DNA of 64,000 nt, from NCBI RefSeq assembly GCF_001642475.1, contig NW_019173972.1, forward strand, positions 205,498 to 269,497. The letters run 5' to 3'. The DNA is from Fonsecaea monophora. Lineage: Eukaryota; Ascomycota; Eurotiomycetes; Chaetothyriales; Herpotrichiellaceae. The translations under genes were made by a program, and so were the position numbers. Below, one piece after another: positions 11,442 to 22,889 of this stretch; position 1 is the stretch's first letter, and every line of letters begins with the position of its first letter. The notes below the pieces were generated by a model. The model saw only the letters and a program-made list of their open reading frames with translations. It ran no database searches and had not been told where the DNA came from.

Positions 11442-11976
11442 ATGCCTCCAAAAGCTGCTGAGAAGAAGCCCACCACTGGCGGCAAGGCCCCAGCTGGAAA
11501 GGCTCCCGCTGCCGAGAAGAAGGAAGCCGGCAAGAAGACTGCCGCCGCTCCCTCTGGCGACAAGAAGAAGCGAGGCAAGACACGAAAGGAGACCTACTCT
11601 TCATACATCTACAAAGGTGAGATTTCAATCCTTCGCGCGAATCGCCTCATTCAGTACTGACGCGTCTCTTCAGTCCTCAAGCAAGTCCACCCTGACACTG
11701 GTATCTCCAACCGCGCCATGTCCATCCTGAACTCTTTCGTCAACGGTAAGTCACTTCGTGCTCCGCGATTCGATACCTACTCTAACGTCTACCTCAGACA
11801 TCTTTGAGCGCGTCGCCACCGAAGCCTCCAAGCTTGCTGCTTACAACAAGAAGTCCACAATCTCGTCCCGCGAGATCCAAACATCCGTCAGATTGATCCT
11901 GCCGGGTGAACTTGCCAAGCATGCCGTGTCTGAGGGTACTAAGGCCGTCACCAAATATTCTTCTCAAAGCAAGTAA
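11442..11976 (+). CDS. htb1: Histone H2B
   Basis: Three exons (11442-11616, 11674-11745, 11798-11976) give 141 residues. A Lys/Ala/Pro-rich tail leads into [20 protein letters not shown], then [40 protein letters not shown], and the terminal AVSEGTKAVTKYSSQSK that carries the ubiquitinated Lys. Both introns interrupt codons after the first base. It pairs with histone H2A from the divergent gene. Confidence 0.98.
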
Positions 11977-12865
11977 TTGGGTTTCAATATTCATGGGGAT
12001 GGTTGATTCTTGGGCTTTTGCGCGTGTTTTCTGCAAATGGGGTTGTGGGCACAAATGGAACAACGGTGTTGAAATGGGTTTTTGATCAACACATTACGAT
12101 GCGTCATGGGAATCGGGGATTATTGACAATGTGATGAGCTGTCCACGGTCATGCTTGCTCATCAACAGCAATCATGCTTTACGAGTCTCTACAGAGAGAA
12201 GCTTTCGCGTTATGTACAATATTCACCACGCTGAAGCCTGAAGTTTCAGAGGTTCAGTTCTTGCTGGATTTGTGAGACATTCGAATTGAAAGCATGAAAT
12301 CAAACTGTTCAGTCTCCGATCTTTGTTTTTGTCTTCGGCGCACTGGAATTACTAGCATGAAATTACGAGGGTCGGGATACCAGGACTCGTTGTTTTGGTA
12401 CGCGTTCGAGGGGGTTGCGCGCTAGAGGCGCCACAAAATAGACATGAACCACGCGAACGTAAACAGGGCCTGTTGCCCACAGCGTTTCTCTGCAATGTGC
12501 AGGGACAGTTTGGTGATCGCACGGTCGAGAAAGCAAAACATTCGTCTTGTTCGTGAACAGCTGCCCGAACAGGCGGAGATGCTTGTCTCTCCGAGCACGA
12601 CCAGATTGATCCAAATTCAGGTCCCAACCAGCAAAAACGCCGAAAAGATTGACTACACTCCCCTTTCGTATAGATAGTCTTTGCCCAATTCCCATTTCCT
12701 GACAGGCCAGATACTCCAAAGCCCCCGGTAGTCGTTAGCCATATTAGTAGTGATACTCTTTGTTTGTCTCTTGTCACGCGTAGCGTCGTACTCATCATTG
12801 CACAGGTGACACGTCTTTCTGCAGCCAGAGGACCTTGACAGTGTCTTTCCCTTGCCACAGGACCG
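11977..12865. other. Convergent intergenic region, H2B to ATG4
   Basis: This stretch holds the 3' ends of H2B and ATG4. Minus-strand frames near 12350-12720 overlap each other and resemble nothing known. No gene is supported. Confidence 0.5.
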
Positions 12866-14452
12866 TTAACCTTGGATTTTGACGGGATCTTGCGAGCTAG
12901 CGAGTCCAACATGGACTGGATCGCTTTGCACCTCTCCCGCCACTTGGCGGTCGACTTTGATACCATCCTCGTCTCCCTCGCCCTCGGGTTTGGCTTGATC
13001 ACAATCTTTCCCTGTGACAGTCACCGTCTCGTCATCCTCATCCTCGTCATCGAATGTCTGCACCTCGTCCACAGCCTCCTTCCTCTCGCTTGTTTCGCCA
13101 GGCACCGGCGGCTCCTTGTCAAAGACAGACACAATCGCCTTGCCTTTGACCTCTTTAATCCTTCTTTTCCAGTCCTCCCAATCTTGTTCGTCCTTGATGA
13201 GAAAACCGATAAGCATAGAGGGATCCATCTCACTTATTCTTAACCCTCGAAGACGGCGTGTATGGCATGTGGAGATTTCTTCCTCGGTGTATTCGCTTGG
13301 GTCAGAGTGATGCTGCAGGGCTGGGCGGGTCTCATGAGGGTCGAGGTAGAAGAAGAGGTCCCCTTGACACCCAATGAAGTAATGTGAGGAGGACGGCCGG
13401 CCACCCGCGATCCCAATTGACTGAGGATATGTGAGGCTGCTTTTGAGGGCTTCGTGGTAGACCGGTGTAATTCGGTCCAGTCCCAGCCTAATTCCCAGAA
13501 GTATTAATGTAGGTCTGATAGTCAAATCGGTAGCGGAGGCGCGTGCGATGCTGCGGAACTTGTCTTCATAAACTTCGCTCGCGGATGGGGTCACGTAGAC
13601 TCGTAGACCTGCGGCAGCACACTCGGCGGAGAGCTCTTTGATGCATGATGCTGTGGCAGAAGGCCCAAACCACTGGCCTGGATGTGTGCCGCAGGCGGAT
13701 GCGCCGTGCTGGACGAAACGGTGAATGGAAAATGGGGCGAGGGGGGAGTCGGCGAAGAGAGAAAGGATAGAGGCCTCACTTTGTGTCTGGGTGACGGGAG
13801 GCAAGTTGAGGCAGTGGCCATTTGGAGGAGACACAGTACGGTTGGTATATGTGTGAGGTCGCCGCCAGTCCCGCCCCAGATGGAGCATGACCAGAGCGTT
13901 TGCCAAAAGAGATTGTCCTGAGCGGATCATACATCCCCAGCCTGTATCGCTACTGAAGCCATCTCTCTCGGCAAAATTGCGTAGGCGAACGGAAAACGAT
14001 AAGGACATAGTGGAACCGGGCTCTTGCGAGCGAGGGATAGGCGTAAAGTTGGAACGATAGGTCATCCATATCCGAGATTCGAAGTCATCGAGAAACGCGA
14101 TGGGCCAACCTCGATCGGAAGGGTCATTCGACAGTGACGGGAGATTGTTTCCTCCCGTGACATGCTGGGCATCATCAAAACTGCTTGTATTGTGCGATAG
14201 AGATTCATGAGGTTGCTGTTGTGTGGGTTGATCTGCTGTCGATGACAGAGCGCTCGTATCAGAAGGGTCATGGGAATCTGACGAGGATTCGACTTCAACC
14301 ACATCGTCGTGGTCCGTTGTTGTTACCGGCTTGGGCGGTGCAGCCTGATACTCTTCTCCAAGCAGCCATATTGAGGTGCCTGACATGTCATCATATTTTG
14401 GTGGAGGGTCATAGAAGTAGCGCACGAAGCGCTTAACGTCGACGCCATTCAT
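12866..14452 (-). CDS. ATG4: Autophagy cysteine protease Atg4
   Basis: An uninterrupted frame of 528 residues from the chosen start (peptidase family C54). Atg4 trims Atg8 after its C-terminal Gly and later removes it from phosphatidylethanolamine. Near the N-terminus is VKRFVRYFYDPPP, the usual beginning of fungal Atg4. The nucleophile Cys lies in DTGWGCMIRSGQSLLANAL, and the Asp/His pair in FFYLDPHETRPAL. An inserted Ser/Gln-rich low-complexity segment covers roughly residues 55-120, and the C-terminal 110 residues are acidic and probably disordered. I start at 14452 (MNGVDVKRF) because family members begin there. The same frame stays open upstream to an ATG at 14788 (112 more codons, no family similarity), so an N-terminal extension is possible. 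Confidence 0.92.
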   Translation of the reverse strand: MNGVDVKRFVRYFYDPPPKYDDMSGTSIWLLGEEYQAAPPKPVTTTDHDDVVEVESSSDSHDPSDTSALSSTADQPTQQQPHESLSHNTSSFDDAQHVTGGNNLPSLSNDPSDRGWPIAFLDDFESRIWMTYRSNFTPIPRSQEPGSTMSLSFSVRLRNFAERDGFSSDTGWGCMIRSGQSLLANALVMLHLGRDWRRPHTYTNRTVSPPNGHCLNLPPVTQTQSEASILSLFADSPLAPFSIHRFVQHGASACGTHPGQWFGPSATASCIKELSAECAAAGLRVYVTPSASEVYEDKFRSIARASATDLTIRPTLILLGIRLGLDRITPVYHEALKSSLTYPQSIGIAGGRPSSSHYFIGCQGDLFFYLDPHETRPALQHHSDPSEYTEEEISTCHTRRLRGLRISEMDPSMLIGFLIKDEQDWEDWKRRIKEVKGKAIVSVFDKEPPVPGETSERKEAVDEVQTFDDEDEDDETVTVTGKDCDQAKPEGEGDEDGIKVDRQVAGEVQSDPVHVGLASSQDPVKIQG

Positions 14453-15217
14453 GACGTCTTGGGCTTGGAATGGGAGAGGAATGCTCTGAAGCCCGGAGGA
14501 TATTGCATATAGGAGAGCACCGAACGGCGTCAGTGCCTGAGTAGGAAACTGGTTCGTTGGTTCCAGCAGAACTAGAGAGTCATCCACTTTCTGCTTGAAC
14601 TCAGGGAGGATCGGTGACGAGTCTTGTGATTTGGAGGAGTGCAGGGATGCAAACAGAACTCGGAGGGATTCCAGGTTGTCGAGGACTAGGCAGTCAGCTT
14701 GTGCAAGCAAAGGTTTCTTCGACAATACTAATGATAGTATGTGGTACACTGAAGCTGTTGCTGGATCGTGGCACGGATGTAGGTGCAAGGTGCGAGGTGC
14801 GAGGTGACTTTCACCGCAGTCAAGGGTGCAGGCCTACGGAGGATACACACGGACGTCAGCCTTGCTAGGAGGCATCACCAGGCCAGGCTCGATTCGGGGT
14901 GGAGTCGCTTGGAAGATCGGCTTGAGAGCCACCAGGGCTGTAGGTGAAGTGTGACTGGTGGAACTTGCGGGCGCATTTTCCTGTGATCGCTCCCTCCACC
15001 TGGGACGGCACCCCCAAGTCTTCTTTGAGCGCTGAAACATGACTCTACACCTGTATGTATGGTCCACATCGCCACTCGTTGAGTAGATTGCTGGTATTTG
15101 ATATTCTGCATTTCTATCCTGTTGACTCTTATAATGTTCACTTCTAAGTAACACTCATTGACGGAAATTCACTGTTGGAAGAGGGGCAACTCGCTTCGTT
15201 GTGGCACCCCGCTCACC
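14453..15217. other. Divergent intergenic region, ATG4 and SQS1
   Basis: Likely promoter region for both genes. The ATG4-proximal 336 bases stay open in the ATG4 frame. A tandem GTGCGAGGTGCGAGGTG repeat lies near 14785-14805. Confidence 0.5.
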
Positions 15218-17674
15218 ATGGGTCCTCGTCAACGAGCGCAGGCCAGAAAGAAACGGAATGGAGGACAGCAGAATCACTCCCCGTCGACGTGGCAGCACAG
15301 CCAGTCTGCTTTCCCTAATAGAGGTACTACAGGCGTGAGGCTTTACCTTCCTTTTGAATTCTAACGAGATGAGCTAGGACCCAATGCCTCCCACCGTGGT
15401 CTTGTCAACGACTGGCAGGACTTCTCAGACTTGAATTCTTCCGATCCCCCGAAGTCGATTCTGAGCATGGCTCAGACGGCTAGAAATACCGAGCGCCATG
15501 CTATGTCCTGGGCCTCTACACGCCTCAGAGAGCAGAGAATCACGTTCATAAGTGCCGGAGATCTGAAACAAGACGATATAGCTGCGGTCGCGAAAGAGAA
15601 TGAACAATCCCAGAAGGAGGCAGTATCATCTGAAGAACCCTCTCACAATGATGAGCAAGCTCAACCCAAGGAGCTTGAATCACACGCGTCAGGGAACGAA
15701 CAGTCCAAGAATCACAATCCGACCCCAGTCGAGTTGAGTGTAGGGGAGCCCCGGGTAAGAAAAGACTCGATCTCGTCGCAATCTTCCGAAGAGATCATTT
15801 TCGCCGGACGACAGAACCGTCCAGCGAAGCCGGCCATCCCTCCCAGCTCAGAGACCACAGTGTCTACCAAGCCTGCAGTTGTCGAGACAAGACCTTCACC
15901 TCATACTTCTCCTGCGGCCGCAGGGGCGACCACTCGTGATTCCAGCTCCTCTGGCCTGGACAAGTTCAACAATATTCTGCCGCCACGACGGAACGAAGCT
16001 GTTGACCGCCGTGGTCGTGCTCGCGGTCGACCAGGAAGCCTTCAGAGAAAGGAAGAGGAAGAAGCTATCATCAATGACTACATTGCAAACCTAGCGGTCG
16101 ATGACAGCGACGAGGACAAGATTCCTGAGACCAAGCATTCGGTCAAGATTGGAAGGAGAACTGAACATTTCCGGTTCTTTGACGGCCCGGTCGAGCAAAA
16201 GGTCCACCTGCGAACTTCAAAAACAAGTAAAGCTGCTAGAGGATCTATCGATGTCGACCAAGCGATTGATTGGAACTCTAGTGATCTACAAGATTTCGAT
16301 GATTTCAGCACCACTGATGAGGAAATCGTCGAGGTCAGGCATGTTCTACGACATCGTACACGTCCCAGTGGTCCACAATACCTCGTCAGCGCACTTGGCA
16401 AAGACTCGAGCGATCCTCGCTGGGTGCCTCACGCAAAGTTGAAGTCGACGTCTGCTGTTGATGAGATCCGCATCTTTGAGGAGATTCGGGCCATGAAAAT
16501 CCAAGAGACTACGAATGACTCGACCGACTCCGAATCATCAGAGGCCGACGAGCTTTTAGATGATGTTGATGATGATATGGAATCTGAGATGGATGAAAAT
16601 GACCGCATACTAGAGCGCACCGCTCGGATGACAGACGAGCAGATTGCTCGGACGTTAGCAAAGCAGGAAGAGCTAGGCATGGGTGGCGACGAGCTGCTCT
16701 TGTTTGATGGGCAGGTTGAGGATGACGACAAGATCAATGACGAGGACGAGGACGAGGACGAGGACGAAGATGATGAGTTTGCAGCTGGCGATGGGTTCAT
16801 CCCCTTTTCTTCGAAGAAGCATATTTCCAGCCGCGTCAAGTCAAAGAAAAATCGACGCGAGCGTGACACTTTCCCATCTGCCACGGCTTTCGCGGATGCC
16901 CTTGAGCAGGATCCATACGGCGCGTTCGACGTCATGGATTTTGACCGACCCAGTCTCCGACCTAAGAAGAAGGGACGCAAGTCGGACTTGCCTTTCGACC
17001 TCGGCGTGGAGGATGAGGACCTTGCTGAGCGACTGCGAAGTACCTGGAACAAAGACCGCGAAAAGAAGGCGTCTCGCAAGCGCGAGAAGCTGTTGGAGCG
17101 TGAGGCGGCTCTTTTGGAGGCATCCGAACGCAATCATCCGGCCGCCATCAAAGCAGAAATCCGACAGTTTCTGATTGAAGAAGTTAACACGTTGAAATTG
17201 GCCCCAATGGACTCAGCAACTCGTGCTTCCGTCCATCGGCTTGCCAAGTCGCTCAAGCTGCAGTCAAAGTCGGAGGGCAAAGAGGGCCATGGTATCGGGC
17301 GCTACCCTGTTCTCACCAAAGGTCCGCATACTCCGAGATACACGATTGACACGGTTTGGGAGATCGATGCCTTGATGAGCCTAAGAAAGTTCTTCCCGAA
17401 ACGCCCAATCAATTCGTACAAATCTCGTGGCACTCCCACATCAGGCGCTGCGAGAACAAAGAGAGGTGGTGGCGGAGTCATATCTGGTGCGACGTACATG
17501 AATGGTGACGTTGTCGGTGCTTCTGCCCCGGAGCTCGGCGCCGACAACAAAGGACGAGCGATGCTAGAGAAAATGGGCTGGGTAGAAGGCGTCGGACTGG
17601 GTGCTGTTGGAAACAAGGGCAGTCTCGAGGCAATCAAGCATGTCGTCAAGACCACAAGAGCTGGACTGGGTTGA
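15218..17674 (+). CDS. SQS1: G-patch / R3H-type RNA-processing protein Sqs1
   Basis: Two exons (15218-15323 and 15378-17674) encode 800 residues. Sqs1/Pfa1 activates the DEAH helicase Prp43 in splicing and ribosome biogenesis. The N-terminus is basic (MGPRQRAQARKKRNGG), as in the family. The middle is long, charged and low-complexity, with an Asp/Glu run near residue 430. An R3H-like segment (IRQFLIEEVNTLKLAPMDS) lies near residue 580, followed by LAKSLKLQSKSEG and RYPVLTKGPHTP. The C-terminal G-patch reads GRAMLEKMGWVEGVGLGAVG. The intron falls after the first base of a Gly codon and restores RGPNASHRGLVNDWQ. The frame has no other break. Confidence 0.88.
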
Positions 17675-18110
17675 ATACTGGGTGGATTATCTGTGACTGG
17701 GGTCCTGCTGTCTATTCCCGTGCTGAGATCATGTGCGGAGCACCGTTCAAGAGTATCTGCCTGGGGCCTAGCCTCGAAGAAGATCGAATGAATAATTCGT
17801 GTTGGATGGTTAGGGTGGGAAACCGGGTGATTGGCCACACGGTAGGATTCCGAGTACGAGGGACTGAATCAAGTAGTATTCCAAACACCAGCCAATAGAG
17901 CAGCTGAGAATACGGTCGCCTTCCATTTTGGGAACATGTCCAGCTCCGAATGCCACAAACACATTGAACTTTAGCGAAGACCTTGCAGACACTCGAAGCT
18001 TCAACCACCGTATTGCAACGTATAAAACGATCCTGACAACTTCTGAGAAGCATATCGTCCTCCCAGAAACCTTCACCGCGCATCGACAGACTGAGCTTCG
18101 ACCCTCCGCC
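17675..18110. other. Intergenic, SQS1 to FAD monooxygenase
   Basis: No gene is supported. The monooxygenase frame stays open upstream to about 17928, but that part lacks family similarity. The interval probably holds the SQS1 3' end and the monooxygenase promoter. Confidence 0.45.
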
Positions 18111-19343
18111 ATGAACGTTGTAATTGTCGGGGCTGGCATTGCTGGTCTAGCCTCATCACTGGCTCTCACTAAATGGCTACCTGAAACGCCACACATTACC
18201 GTTGTTGAGATTCGCCCACAGCCTTCAGCGATCGGCGGCGCTGTTGGATTGACGCCAAATGCCCTGCGCTGCCTGCACCACCTGGGGGTGTTGCCACGAG
18301 TCCGGGCAAAGAGTTTGGGGACTGGCATAGACAAGATCGAATTGTTCACAATCTATACCGGCGCCAAACTCGGCGAGATCAACTTCGAGGGTCAGAATGG
18401 GGGTGGGGTTGGGCAGCCTGCGTTCAAAGGTCTCAGGATCCTGCGCGCAGACTTGGTCGAGTCACTTACAGACACGGCCAAGGCACTCGATAACGTCAAG
18501 TTGGTGTATGGCCACAATCCAGTTCAAATTGTCGAAACGGAGAATGAGGTGACTGTCCAGCTGGATGACGGTTCAACCCTGAGCGCGGACTTGCTTCTCG
18601 GGTGCGACGGGATACATTCCTTTGTCAGAACCAGCCTTGTCGACACGGAGAGAAGACAGCTGTACACTGGGATAGCCGCAGTGTTTGGGTTCGCAGAGTT
18701 GGAGGACGGAGCAAAAATTCCTTGGAAAGACACGGGATTGTGTCAGTCACAACGCGGCAGTCTCATGACCACCTACTACGAGCCGACGAGGAAGAAACAG
18801 TTTGTGGCAGCCATCACCGAGACTGCGGACGTTGCATCGAGAGAAGGGTGGCTGGCTCGTGGTGCAGAACAGGAGAGAATCAAGCAGGACATCAAAAGTC
18901 GATTCGGTGGTGGCGCCCTGAAATTCCTCGATCCTATCATCTCAGCAACGGATCACTGGACCCTCTATCCCGTGTATCAACTTGCACCACGGGGCAATTG
19001 GTGCTCAAAACACACGATCCTATTGGGAGACGCCGCACATGCAATGTCCCCTCAGGGCGAGAGCACGGCATATGCGTTGGAAGACGCCATTTTGTTCGCC
19101 AGAGTCTTGGGATGCAGATCTGATAGAGGACTGGACGAAGTTTTCCGTGCATATCAAAGTGTTAGAAGGGCCAACATCGATAGGGCCTACGACGAGGCCA
19201 ACTTTGGATGGGGAACACAAAGCGACTGCGGCTGGTTCACGTTCTTGCTAAGAAGCTGGATGACGACGGCTTATTTGTGGTGGACCACTTCTGCCAGACA
19301 AAAAAGATACTGTGAAGACGTCGCTACCATGTCCCTGGACTAG
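18111..19343 (+). CDS. FAD-dependent monooxygenase (salicylate hydroxylase-like)
   Basis: Intronless, 410 residues, PF01494 family. These enzymes hydroxylate aromatic or polyketide substrates with NAD(P)H and O2. The N-terminal dinucleotide fold reads VVIVGAGIAGLASSLAL (GxGxxG). The DG motif is in LLLGCDGIHSFVR near residue 163, and the second FAD motif is LLGDAAHAMSPQGEST followed by AYALEDA near residue 305. I chose the ATG at 18111 because the flavin fold begins immediately after it. A C-terminal hydrophobic/aromatic stretch (SWMTTAYLWWTTSA) could associate with membranes. Substrate unknown; neighbours give no pathway. Confidence 0.9.
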   Translation: MNVVIVGAGIAGLASSLALTKWLPETPHITVVEIRPQPSAIGGAVGLTPNALRCLHHLGVLPRVRAKSLGTGIDKIELFTIYTGAKLGEINFEGQNGGGVGQPAFKGLRILRADLVESLTDTAKALDNVKLVYGHNPVQIVETENEVTVQLDDGSTLSADLLLGCDGIHSFVRTSLVDTERRQLYTGIAAVFGFAELEDGAKIPWKDTGLCQSQRGSLMTTYYEPTRKKQFVAAITETADVASREGWLARGAEQERIKQDIKSRFGGGALKFLDPIISATDHWTLYPVYQLAPRGNWCSKHTILLGDAAHAMSPQGESTAYALEDAILFARVLGCRSDRGLDEVFRAYQSVRRANIDRAYDEANFGWGTQSDCGWFTFLLRSWMTTAYLWWTTSARQKRYCEDVATMSLD

Positions 19344-20143
19344 TACCGTTGTCGTTGGCCCTGGGAGGGTTACTCCCGGGACGTTGAACTCAGGGGAGTA
19401 AGCTGGTTGTTATACCGACTGCACAACGCTTGCACAGATATGAGGGATGTTGGCCAGGATCTCCATCAGCTTATCGACCAAATTATCAGCAAGCTCAGAC
19501 CACGGATGGGATCGAGTTTCAGGATAGATTTGACCGAGGAGACCAGGGATTGGTGGATCTGGCCCGGTTGAAAGCGTTGGCCTCTGGTCAGATCTTGTGT
19601 TGAGAATCCGTGTGCGGCGTCTGGAGTCTCAGCCTTGGACTAGGCGGTATATGGGTCGCCATGTTTCAGGACAGGGATTCATGCCTCCTGGAGATTTAAG
19701 GACAAATCAGCAATGCTCCTTGTCCGTGTAAACTCCCACCACCCCAATCTCTTTTGTTCAGATTACCGTGGGACAACGACATGGTTGAGCTTGATCGTAA
19801 CTCTTGTTATGGGCTAGATCAACCGAACAACGTGTTGCCACGACGCCATCGCTTGAGATGAAGCGACGCCAGAAGTTCGGCACAACATTCCGACCCCATG
19901 TATAGATATTGCCAGGATCTCTCAACAGTACTCGGTACATATATAATGCTCTCGCCCTCCATCCTTCCTGTTCACAAACTCTTCCCAAGCTAACACCAGC
20001 CTGCCGTTCTTTACTCTCGTCGATCGAGGTCCGTTCGTTCCTTCCGTGCCCAGGTGCCTTTTCACGTTCTGTCTATTCTATATCATCTGCTCCGACACTC
20101 TTCAGAAGCTTGAGCATCCTTCATATTGGTGTTAACAGCAAAC
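19344..20143. promoter_or_regulatory. Intergenic with promoter of the CBM1 protein
   Basis: A TATA-like run ACATATATAATG at 19938-19949 lies about 200 bases before the next start codon and is followed by a pyrimidine-rich leader. Nothing else is recognised in the 800 bases. Confidence 0.5.
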
Positions 20144-20969
20144 ATGCGTCAAAATATCATCATTTTGTCTGTTCTCCCGTGCATCGCACTGGCGTGTCCG
20201 GCACCCAGTTCTACTGCCACACAGGGCCCTTGGGAGCAGTGTATGTATCCAAAGTCATTCCATTGACGCATTGTGCTCACATTCACCAGGTGGCGGTATC
20301 AACTGGACCGGTGGCACGACTTGCGCCTCAGGCTGGACCTGTGTCGAGCAGAACCCATATTACTCCCAATGCCTGCAAGCCAGCAGCACTCCCCCACCTT
20401 CACCACCGGTCGTTGAGCCTGTCTCGCCCAGCTCATCTCCATCCAGCACCCCAACGAGTGTCAGCAACCCAGCAACTTCCACCAGCCCAGCCTCCCCCGG
20501 CAGTGGTCTTACTTACAAAGCATCTTTCACTCACTACGGTGCCGGCGACACGTTTGGCTCCCCGAACTGCAACACGAACACAGCCGCCTGTTTCTTCTAC
20601 ACCTTCCCCGGCTTCAGTGCGGCAGTGTCCCAAAACCTGTATGGTGCTGGACCGGGTCAAGGCCAGGGTCCTGCTTGTGGGACATGCTGGAAGCTGGTTG
20701 GAGAGACGGACTCATCGGGGAACCGCCTCAGCAATGCAGGAACGAGCATCGTGGTCATGATCAACAACCTGTGCCCGGCCGATGGCAATCCGCTATGTGC
20801 TCAGAATGGTCTATCGGGGACGAATCAATATGGTGCAAACGTCAACTTTGACCTCTGCAGTGACAGCGGAGCTTCGGAAGCATTCTTTGGGAACAGTGGC
20901 GTGGGTCTTGCAGTTGGTTCTGCCACGCAGGTCGATTGTTCCGAGTGGTCTGGGACTATTGTCCATTAG
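20144..20969 (+). CDS. Secreted CBM1 plus GH45/expansin-like protein
   Basis: Exons 20144-20240 and 20290-20969 give 258 residues. A signal peptide (MRQNIIILSVLPCIALACPA) is followed by a fungal cellulose-binding module CBM1 (residues about 30-62: WEQCGGINWTG, TCVEQNPYYSQCL). A Ser/Pro/Thr linker leads to a double-psi beta-barrel domain of the endoglucanase V/expansin type: YKASFTHYGAGDTFGSPNC, GPACGTCWKLVG, IVVMINNLCP, GTNQYGANVNFDLC. The FD(L) Asp matches the GH45 acid position, but the first catalytic Asp of classical GH45 is not clearly placed, so it may loosen cellulose rather than cleave it. The module order is CBM first, opposite to Trichoderma Cel45A. Confidence 0.88.
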
Positions 20970-22091
20970 ATGGGCAGATTTTGGTGTAGGGCGCCATTCT
21001 TTTCTTCAGCTGTGAGCTCGGTCAGGCTCCGAGGACTCTAGCTAGCCTTTTATTCTTCAGAACGACCCGTCAGAGGACATCAGAACTCGAGGGTCATTTC
21101 TAGCATTTTTACCTTTTTTTTATATTGTTGAAGCTTGAAAGCTTTGACGTTGGAATGAACCCGTGGTTCTTGTACAGCATTTCATTCTTGCACTTGTCGA
21201 ATTCCACAGTTCAGAAATAGACGCCAACGACAATGAACCCAAGGCAGCGTGCAATCATCATACATCGTCTCTCGTCTCCCGTCATTATCGCTCTCGTTTT
21301 TGTTGGGAATGATGCACACCTGTCAGACTCGGGTAGAGATGCGATGGTGTAGTTGAGCGTGGTGCTGCCACAGAGCTGCACAGAGCTGTACAGGGCTGTG
21401 CAAGGTGGGTTGGAAAGAGGGTTAAAATAATCCCTCTGGTTTTCCCGCGCACATGTCCAAGGGCACCCATGTCTCCCACTTCCTGCCCCCTGCAATAAAA
21501 ATTGAACGTTGATGATGAATAGAGAGTCTGGGCATGGAATGAATCGTGAATTGTTCATTGTTAATTGTTCAGATCGTGTTCATTACCTAGTATCTGTAAA
21601 CCAGGACTTGGCTTTCTCCACGAGCTTTTTCATCCAGGATTCAAACTAGATACTGCCCAAATGACCGGGTAACCTAGGACACTAATATCTATGTAGGTGC
21701 TACCAGTGGGGCATAGTCTGGTATGGCATACTATGGCATGACACCAAATTTCCATATTGACTGACTGACTGCGCAACCAACGCACCAGCTCAGCTCAGCT
21801 CGCTACCCAGCTTGGTGCGTTAGGTAGAGTAAAGTAGAGTAAAGTAGAGTAGAGGGCATCCCCCTTCGGTCTGTGTACATACATATATACATACGACGAG
21901 AGTCCAATTTCCAGTGAATAGAACATCTTCCCAAACATCTCCCGGGGCAAGCCCAGGTGGGTAGGTAGGTAGTGTAGCGGAGGAGGGTGCTATCAGACAT
22001 AGGAGCATGGAAGAATGGAACGACCTTCCCCTGAGAAATAGGTAGGTATGTACTTGATTGGCAGCGAGCGAGTAAGTGAGTAGCTGGGCAA
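20970..22091. other. Intergenic, 1.1 kb, no supported gene
   Basis: It holds two convergent 3' ends and a short tandem repeat at 21823-21854. Minus-strand frames near 21200-21560 and 21800-22000 lack coding character. Confidence 0.5.
21823..21854. repeat. Tandem 10-bp repeat (AAAGTAGAGT)
   Basis: About three copies of a 10-base GTAGAGTAAA unit in tandem, in non-coding DNA. Confidence 0.75.
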
Positions 22092-22889
22092 CTACAAGTC
22101 GTCGAGATTGCACGTCTCGAGCAGATCCTGCGTCAATTTCCCCTTCCTGCTGTATCCCTCGACGTAACGGTCTCCCCACTCGCCCACCGTGTTGTCGTAG
22201 GTGGTCTGGGGTTTCAGTTCGCACAGGTGGCACATGTTGGCTTTCAGGCCCTTCATGAGGCCGAGTCGGGGATATTCCTGCACACAGAGGTAAAGAAAGA
22301 GAAAGGGGGAAAAATCAGTAACGTCACAAAAATCTACGCCCGGAGCTTCCTCTTGTCAAAGCATACATACCTTGACCACGGGGTTATATTCGTCCCAGCT
22401 CAACAACCCACCAGGCACCCGGTCGGGACCCTGAAAGTCTGCCCAGATCCCATAACTGCACGCCTGGACCTCGGGCTCTTTCTCAAACACGATGGACCCG
22501 ATAGTGTGCAGGGCGATGGCATCCCAGACCAGCTGCAGCCGGTGCTTGTCCCAGTCCGGAGCCTCAGCCGTCAAGAATTTCCGCGCCGCGTTGGCCCCAT
22601 CGACCTCGAACCGCTTGTCCTTGGAAATAATGTCCGAGTGCGGCGGGTGGCCGATAGGGAAGCCCAGGTCGTGCATGATGGCGGCGACAGCATGGGCTTC
22701 GCGGTCGCGGTCAGGTAGGACCTTGTCGGCGATGATGAAGCCGAGGAGGAACGAGCGGACGATGTGATTGTACGTGTCGTCGGTCGAGTACTTGCGCACA
22801 TAGTCGAGGGCTTTGGTGATGAGCGGCGTGTCGGGAACTGTCACGCCTGCGACCACTTTCGTGGGCAGAGCCTGCGAGGGAGATGCCAT
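22092..22889 (-). CDS. HD-domain protein (cyanamide hydratase-like)
   Basis: Exons 22889-22371 and 22277-22092, joined in phase 0 across a 93-nt intron (GTATGT...GCAG), encode 234 residues. The metal-binding HD motif is in AVAAIMHDLGFPIGHPP, preceded by the first conserved His in TYNHIVRSFLLG. DAIALHTIGSI carries another likely metal-ligand His. This pattern is that of the fungal HD proteins related to cyanamide hydratase. The substrate is not certain, because many of these proteins are uncharacterised. It is divergent from the LaeA-like methyltransferase. Confidence 0.82.

Noticed and set aside
12352..13002. 216-codon minus-strand frame overlapping the ATG4 3' end
   Set aside because: It is read in a different frame over the Asp/Glu-rich end of ATG4 and has no family resemblance.
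16429..17133. 234-codon Ser-rich minus-strand frame antisense to SQS1
   Set aside because: A mirror of the acidic low-complexity codons of SQS1; it consists mostly of Ser runs.
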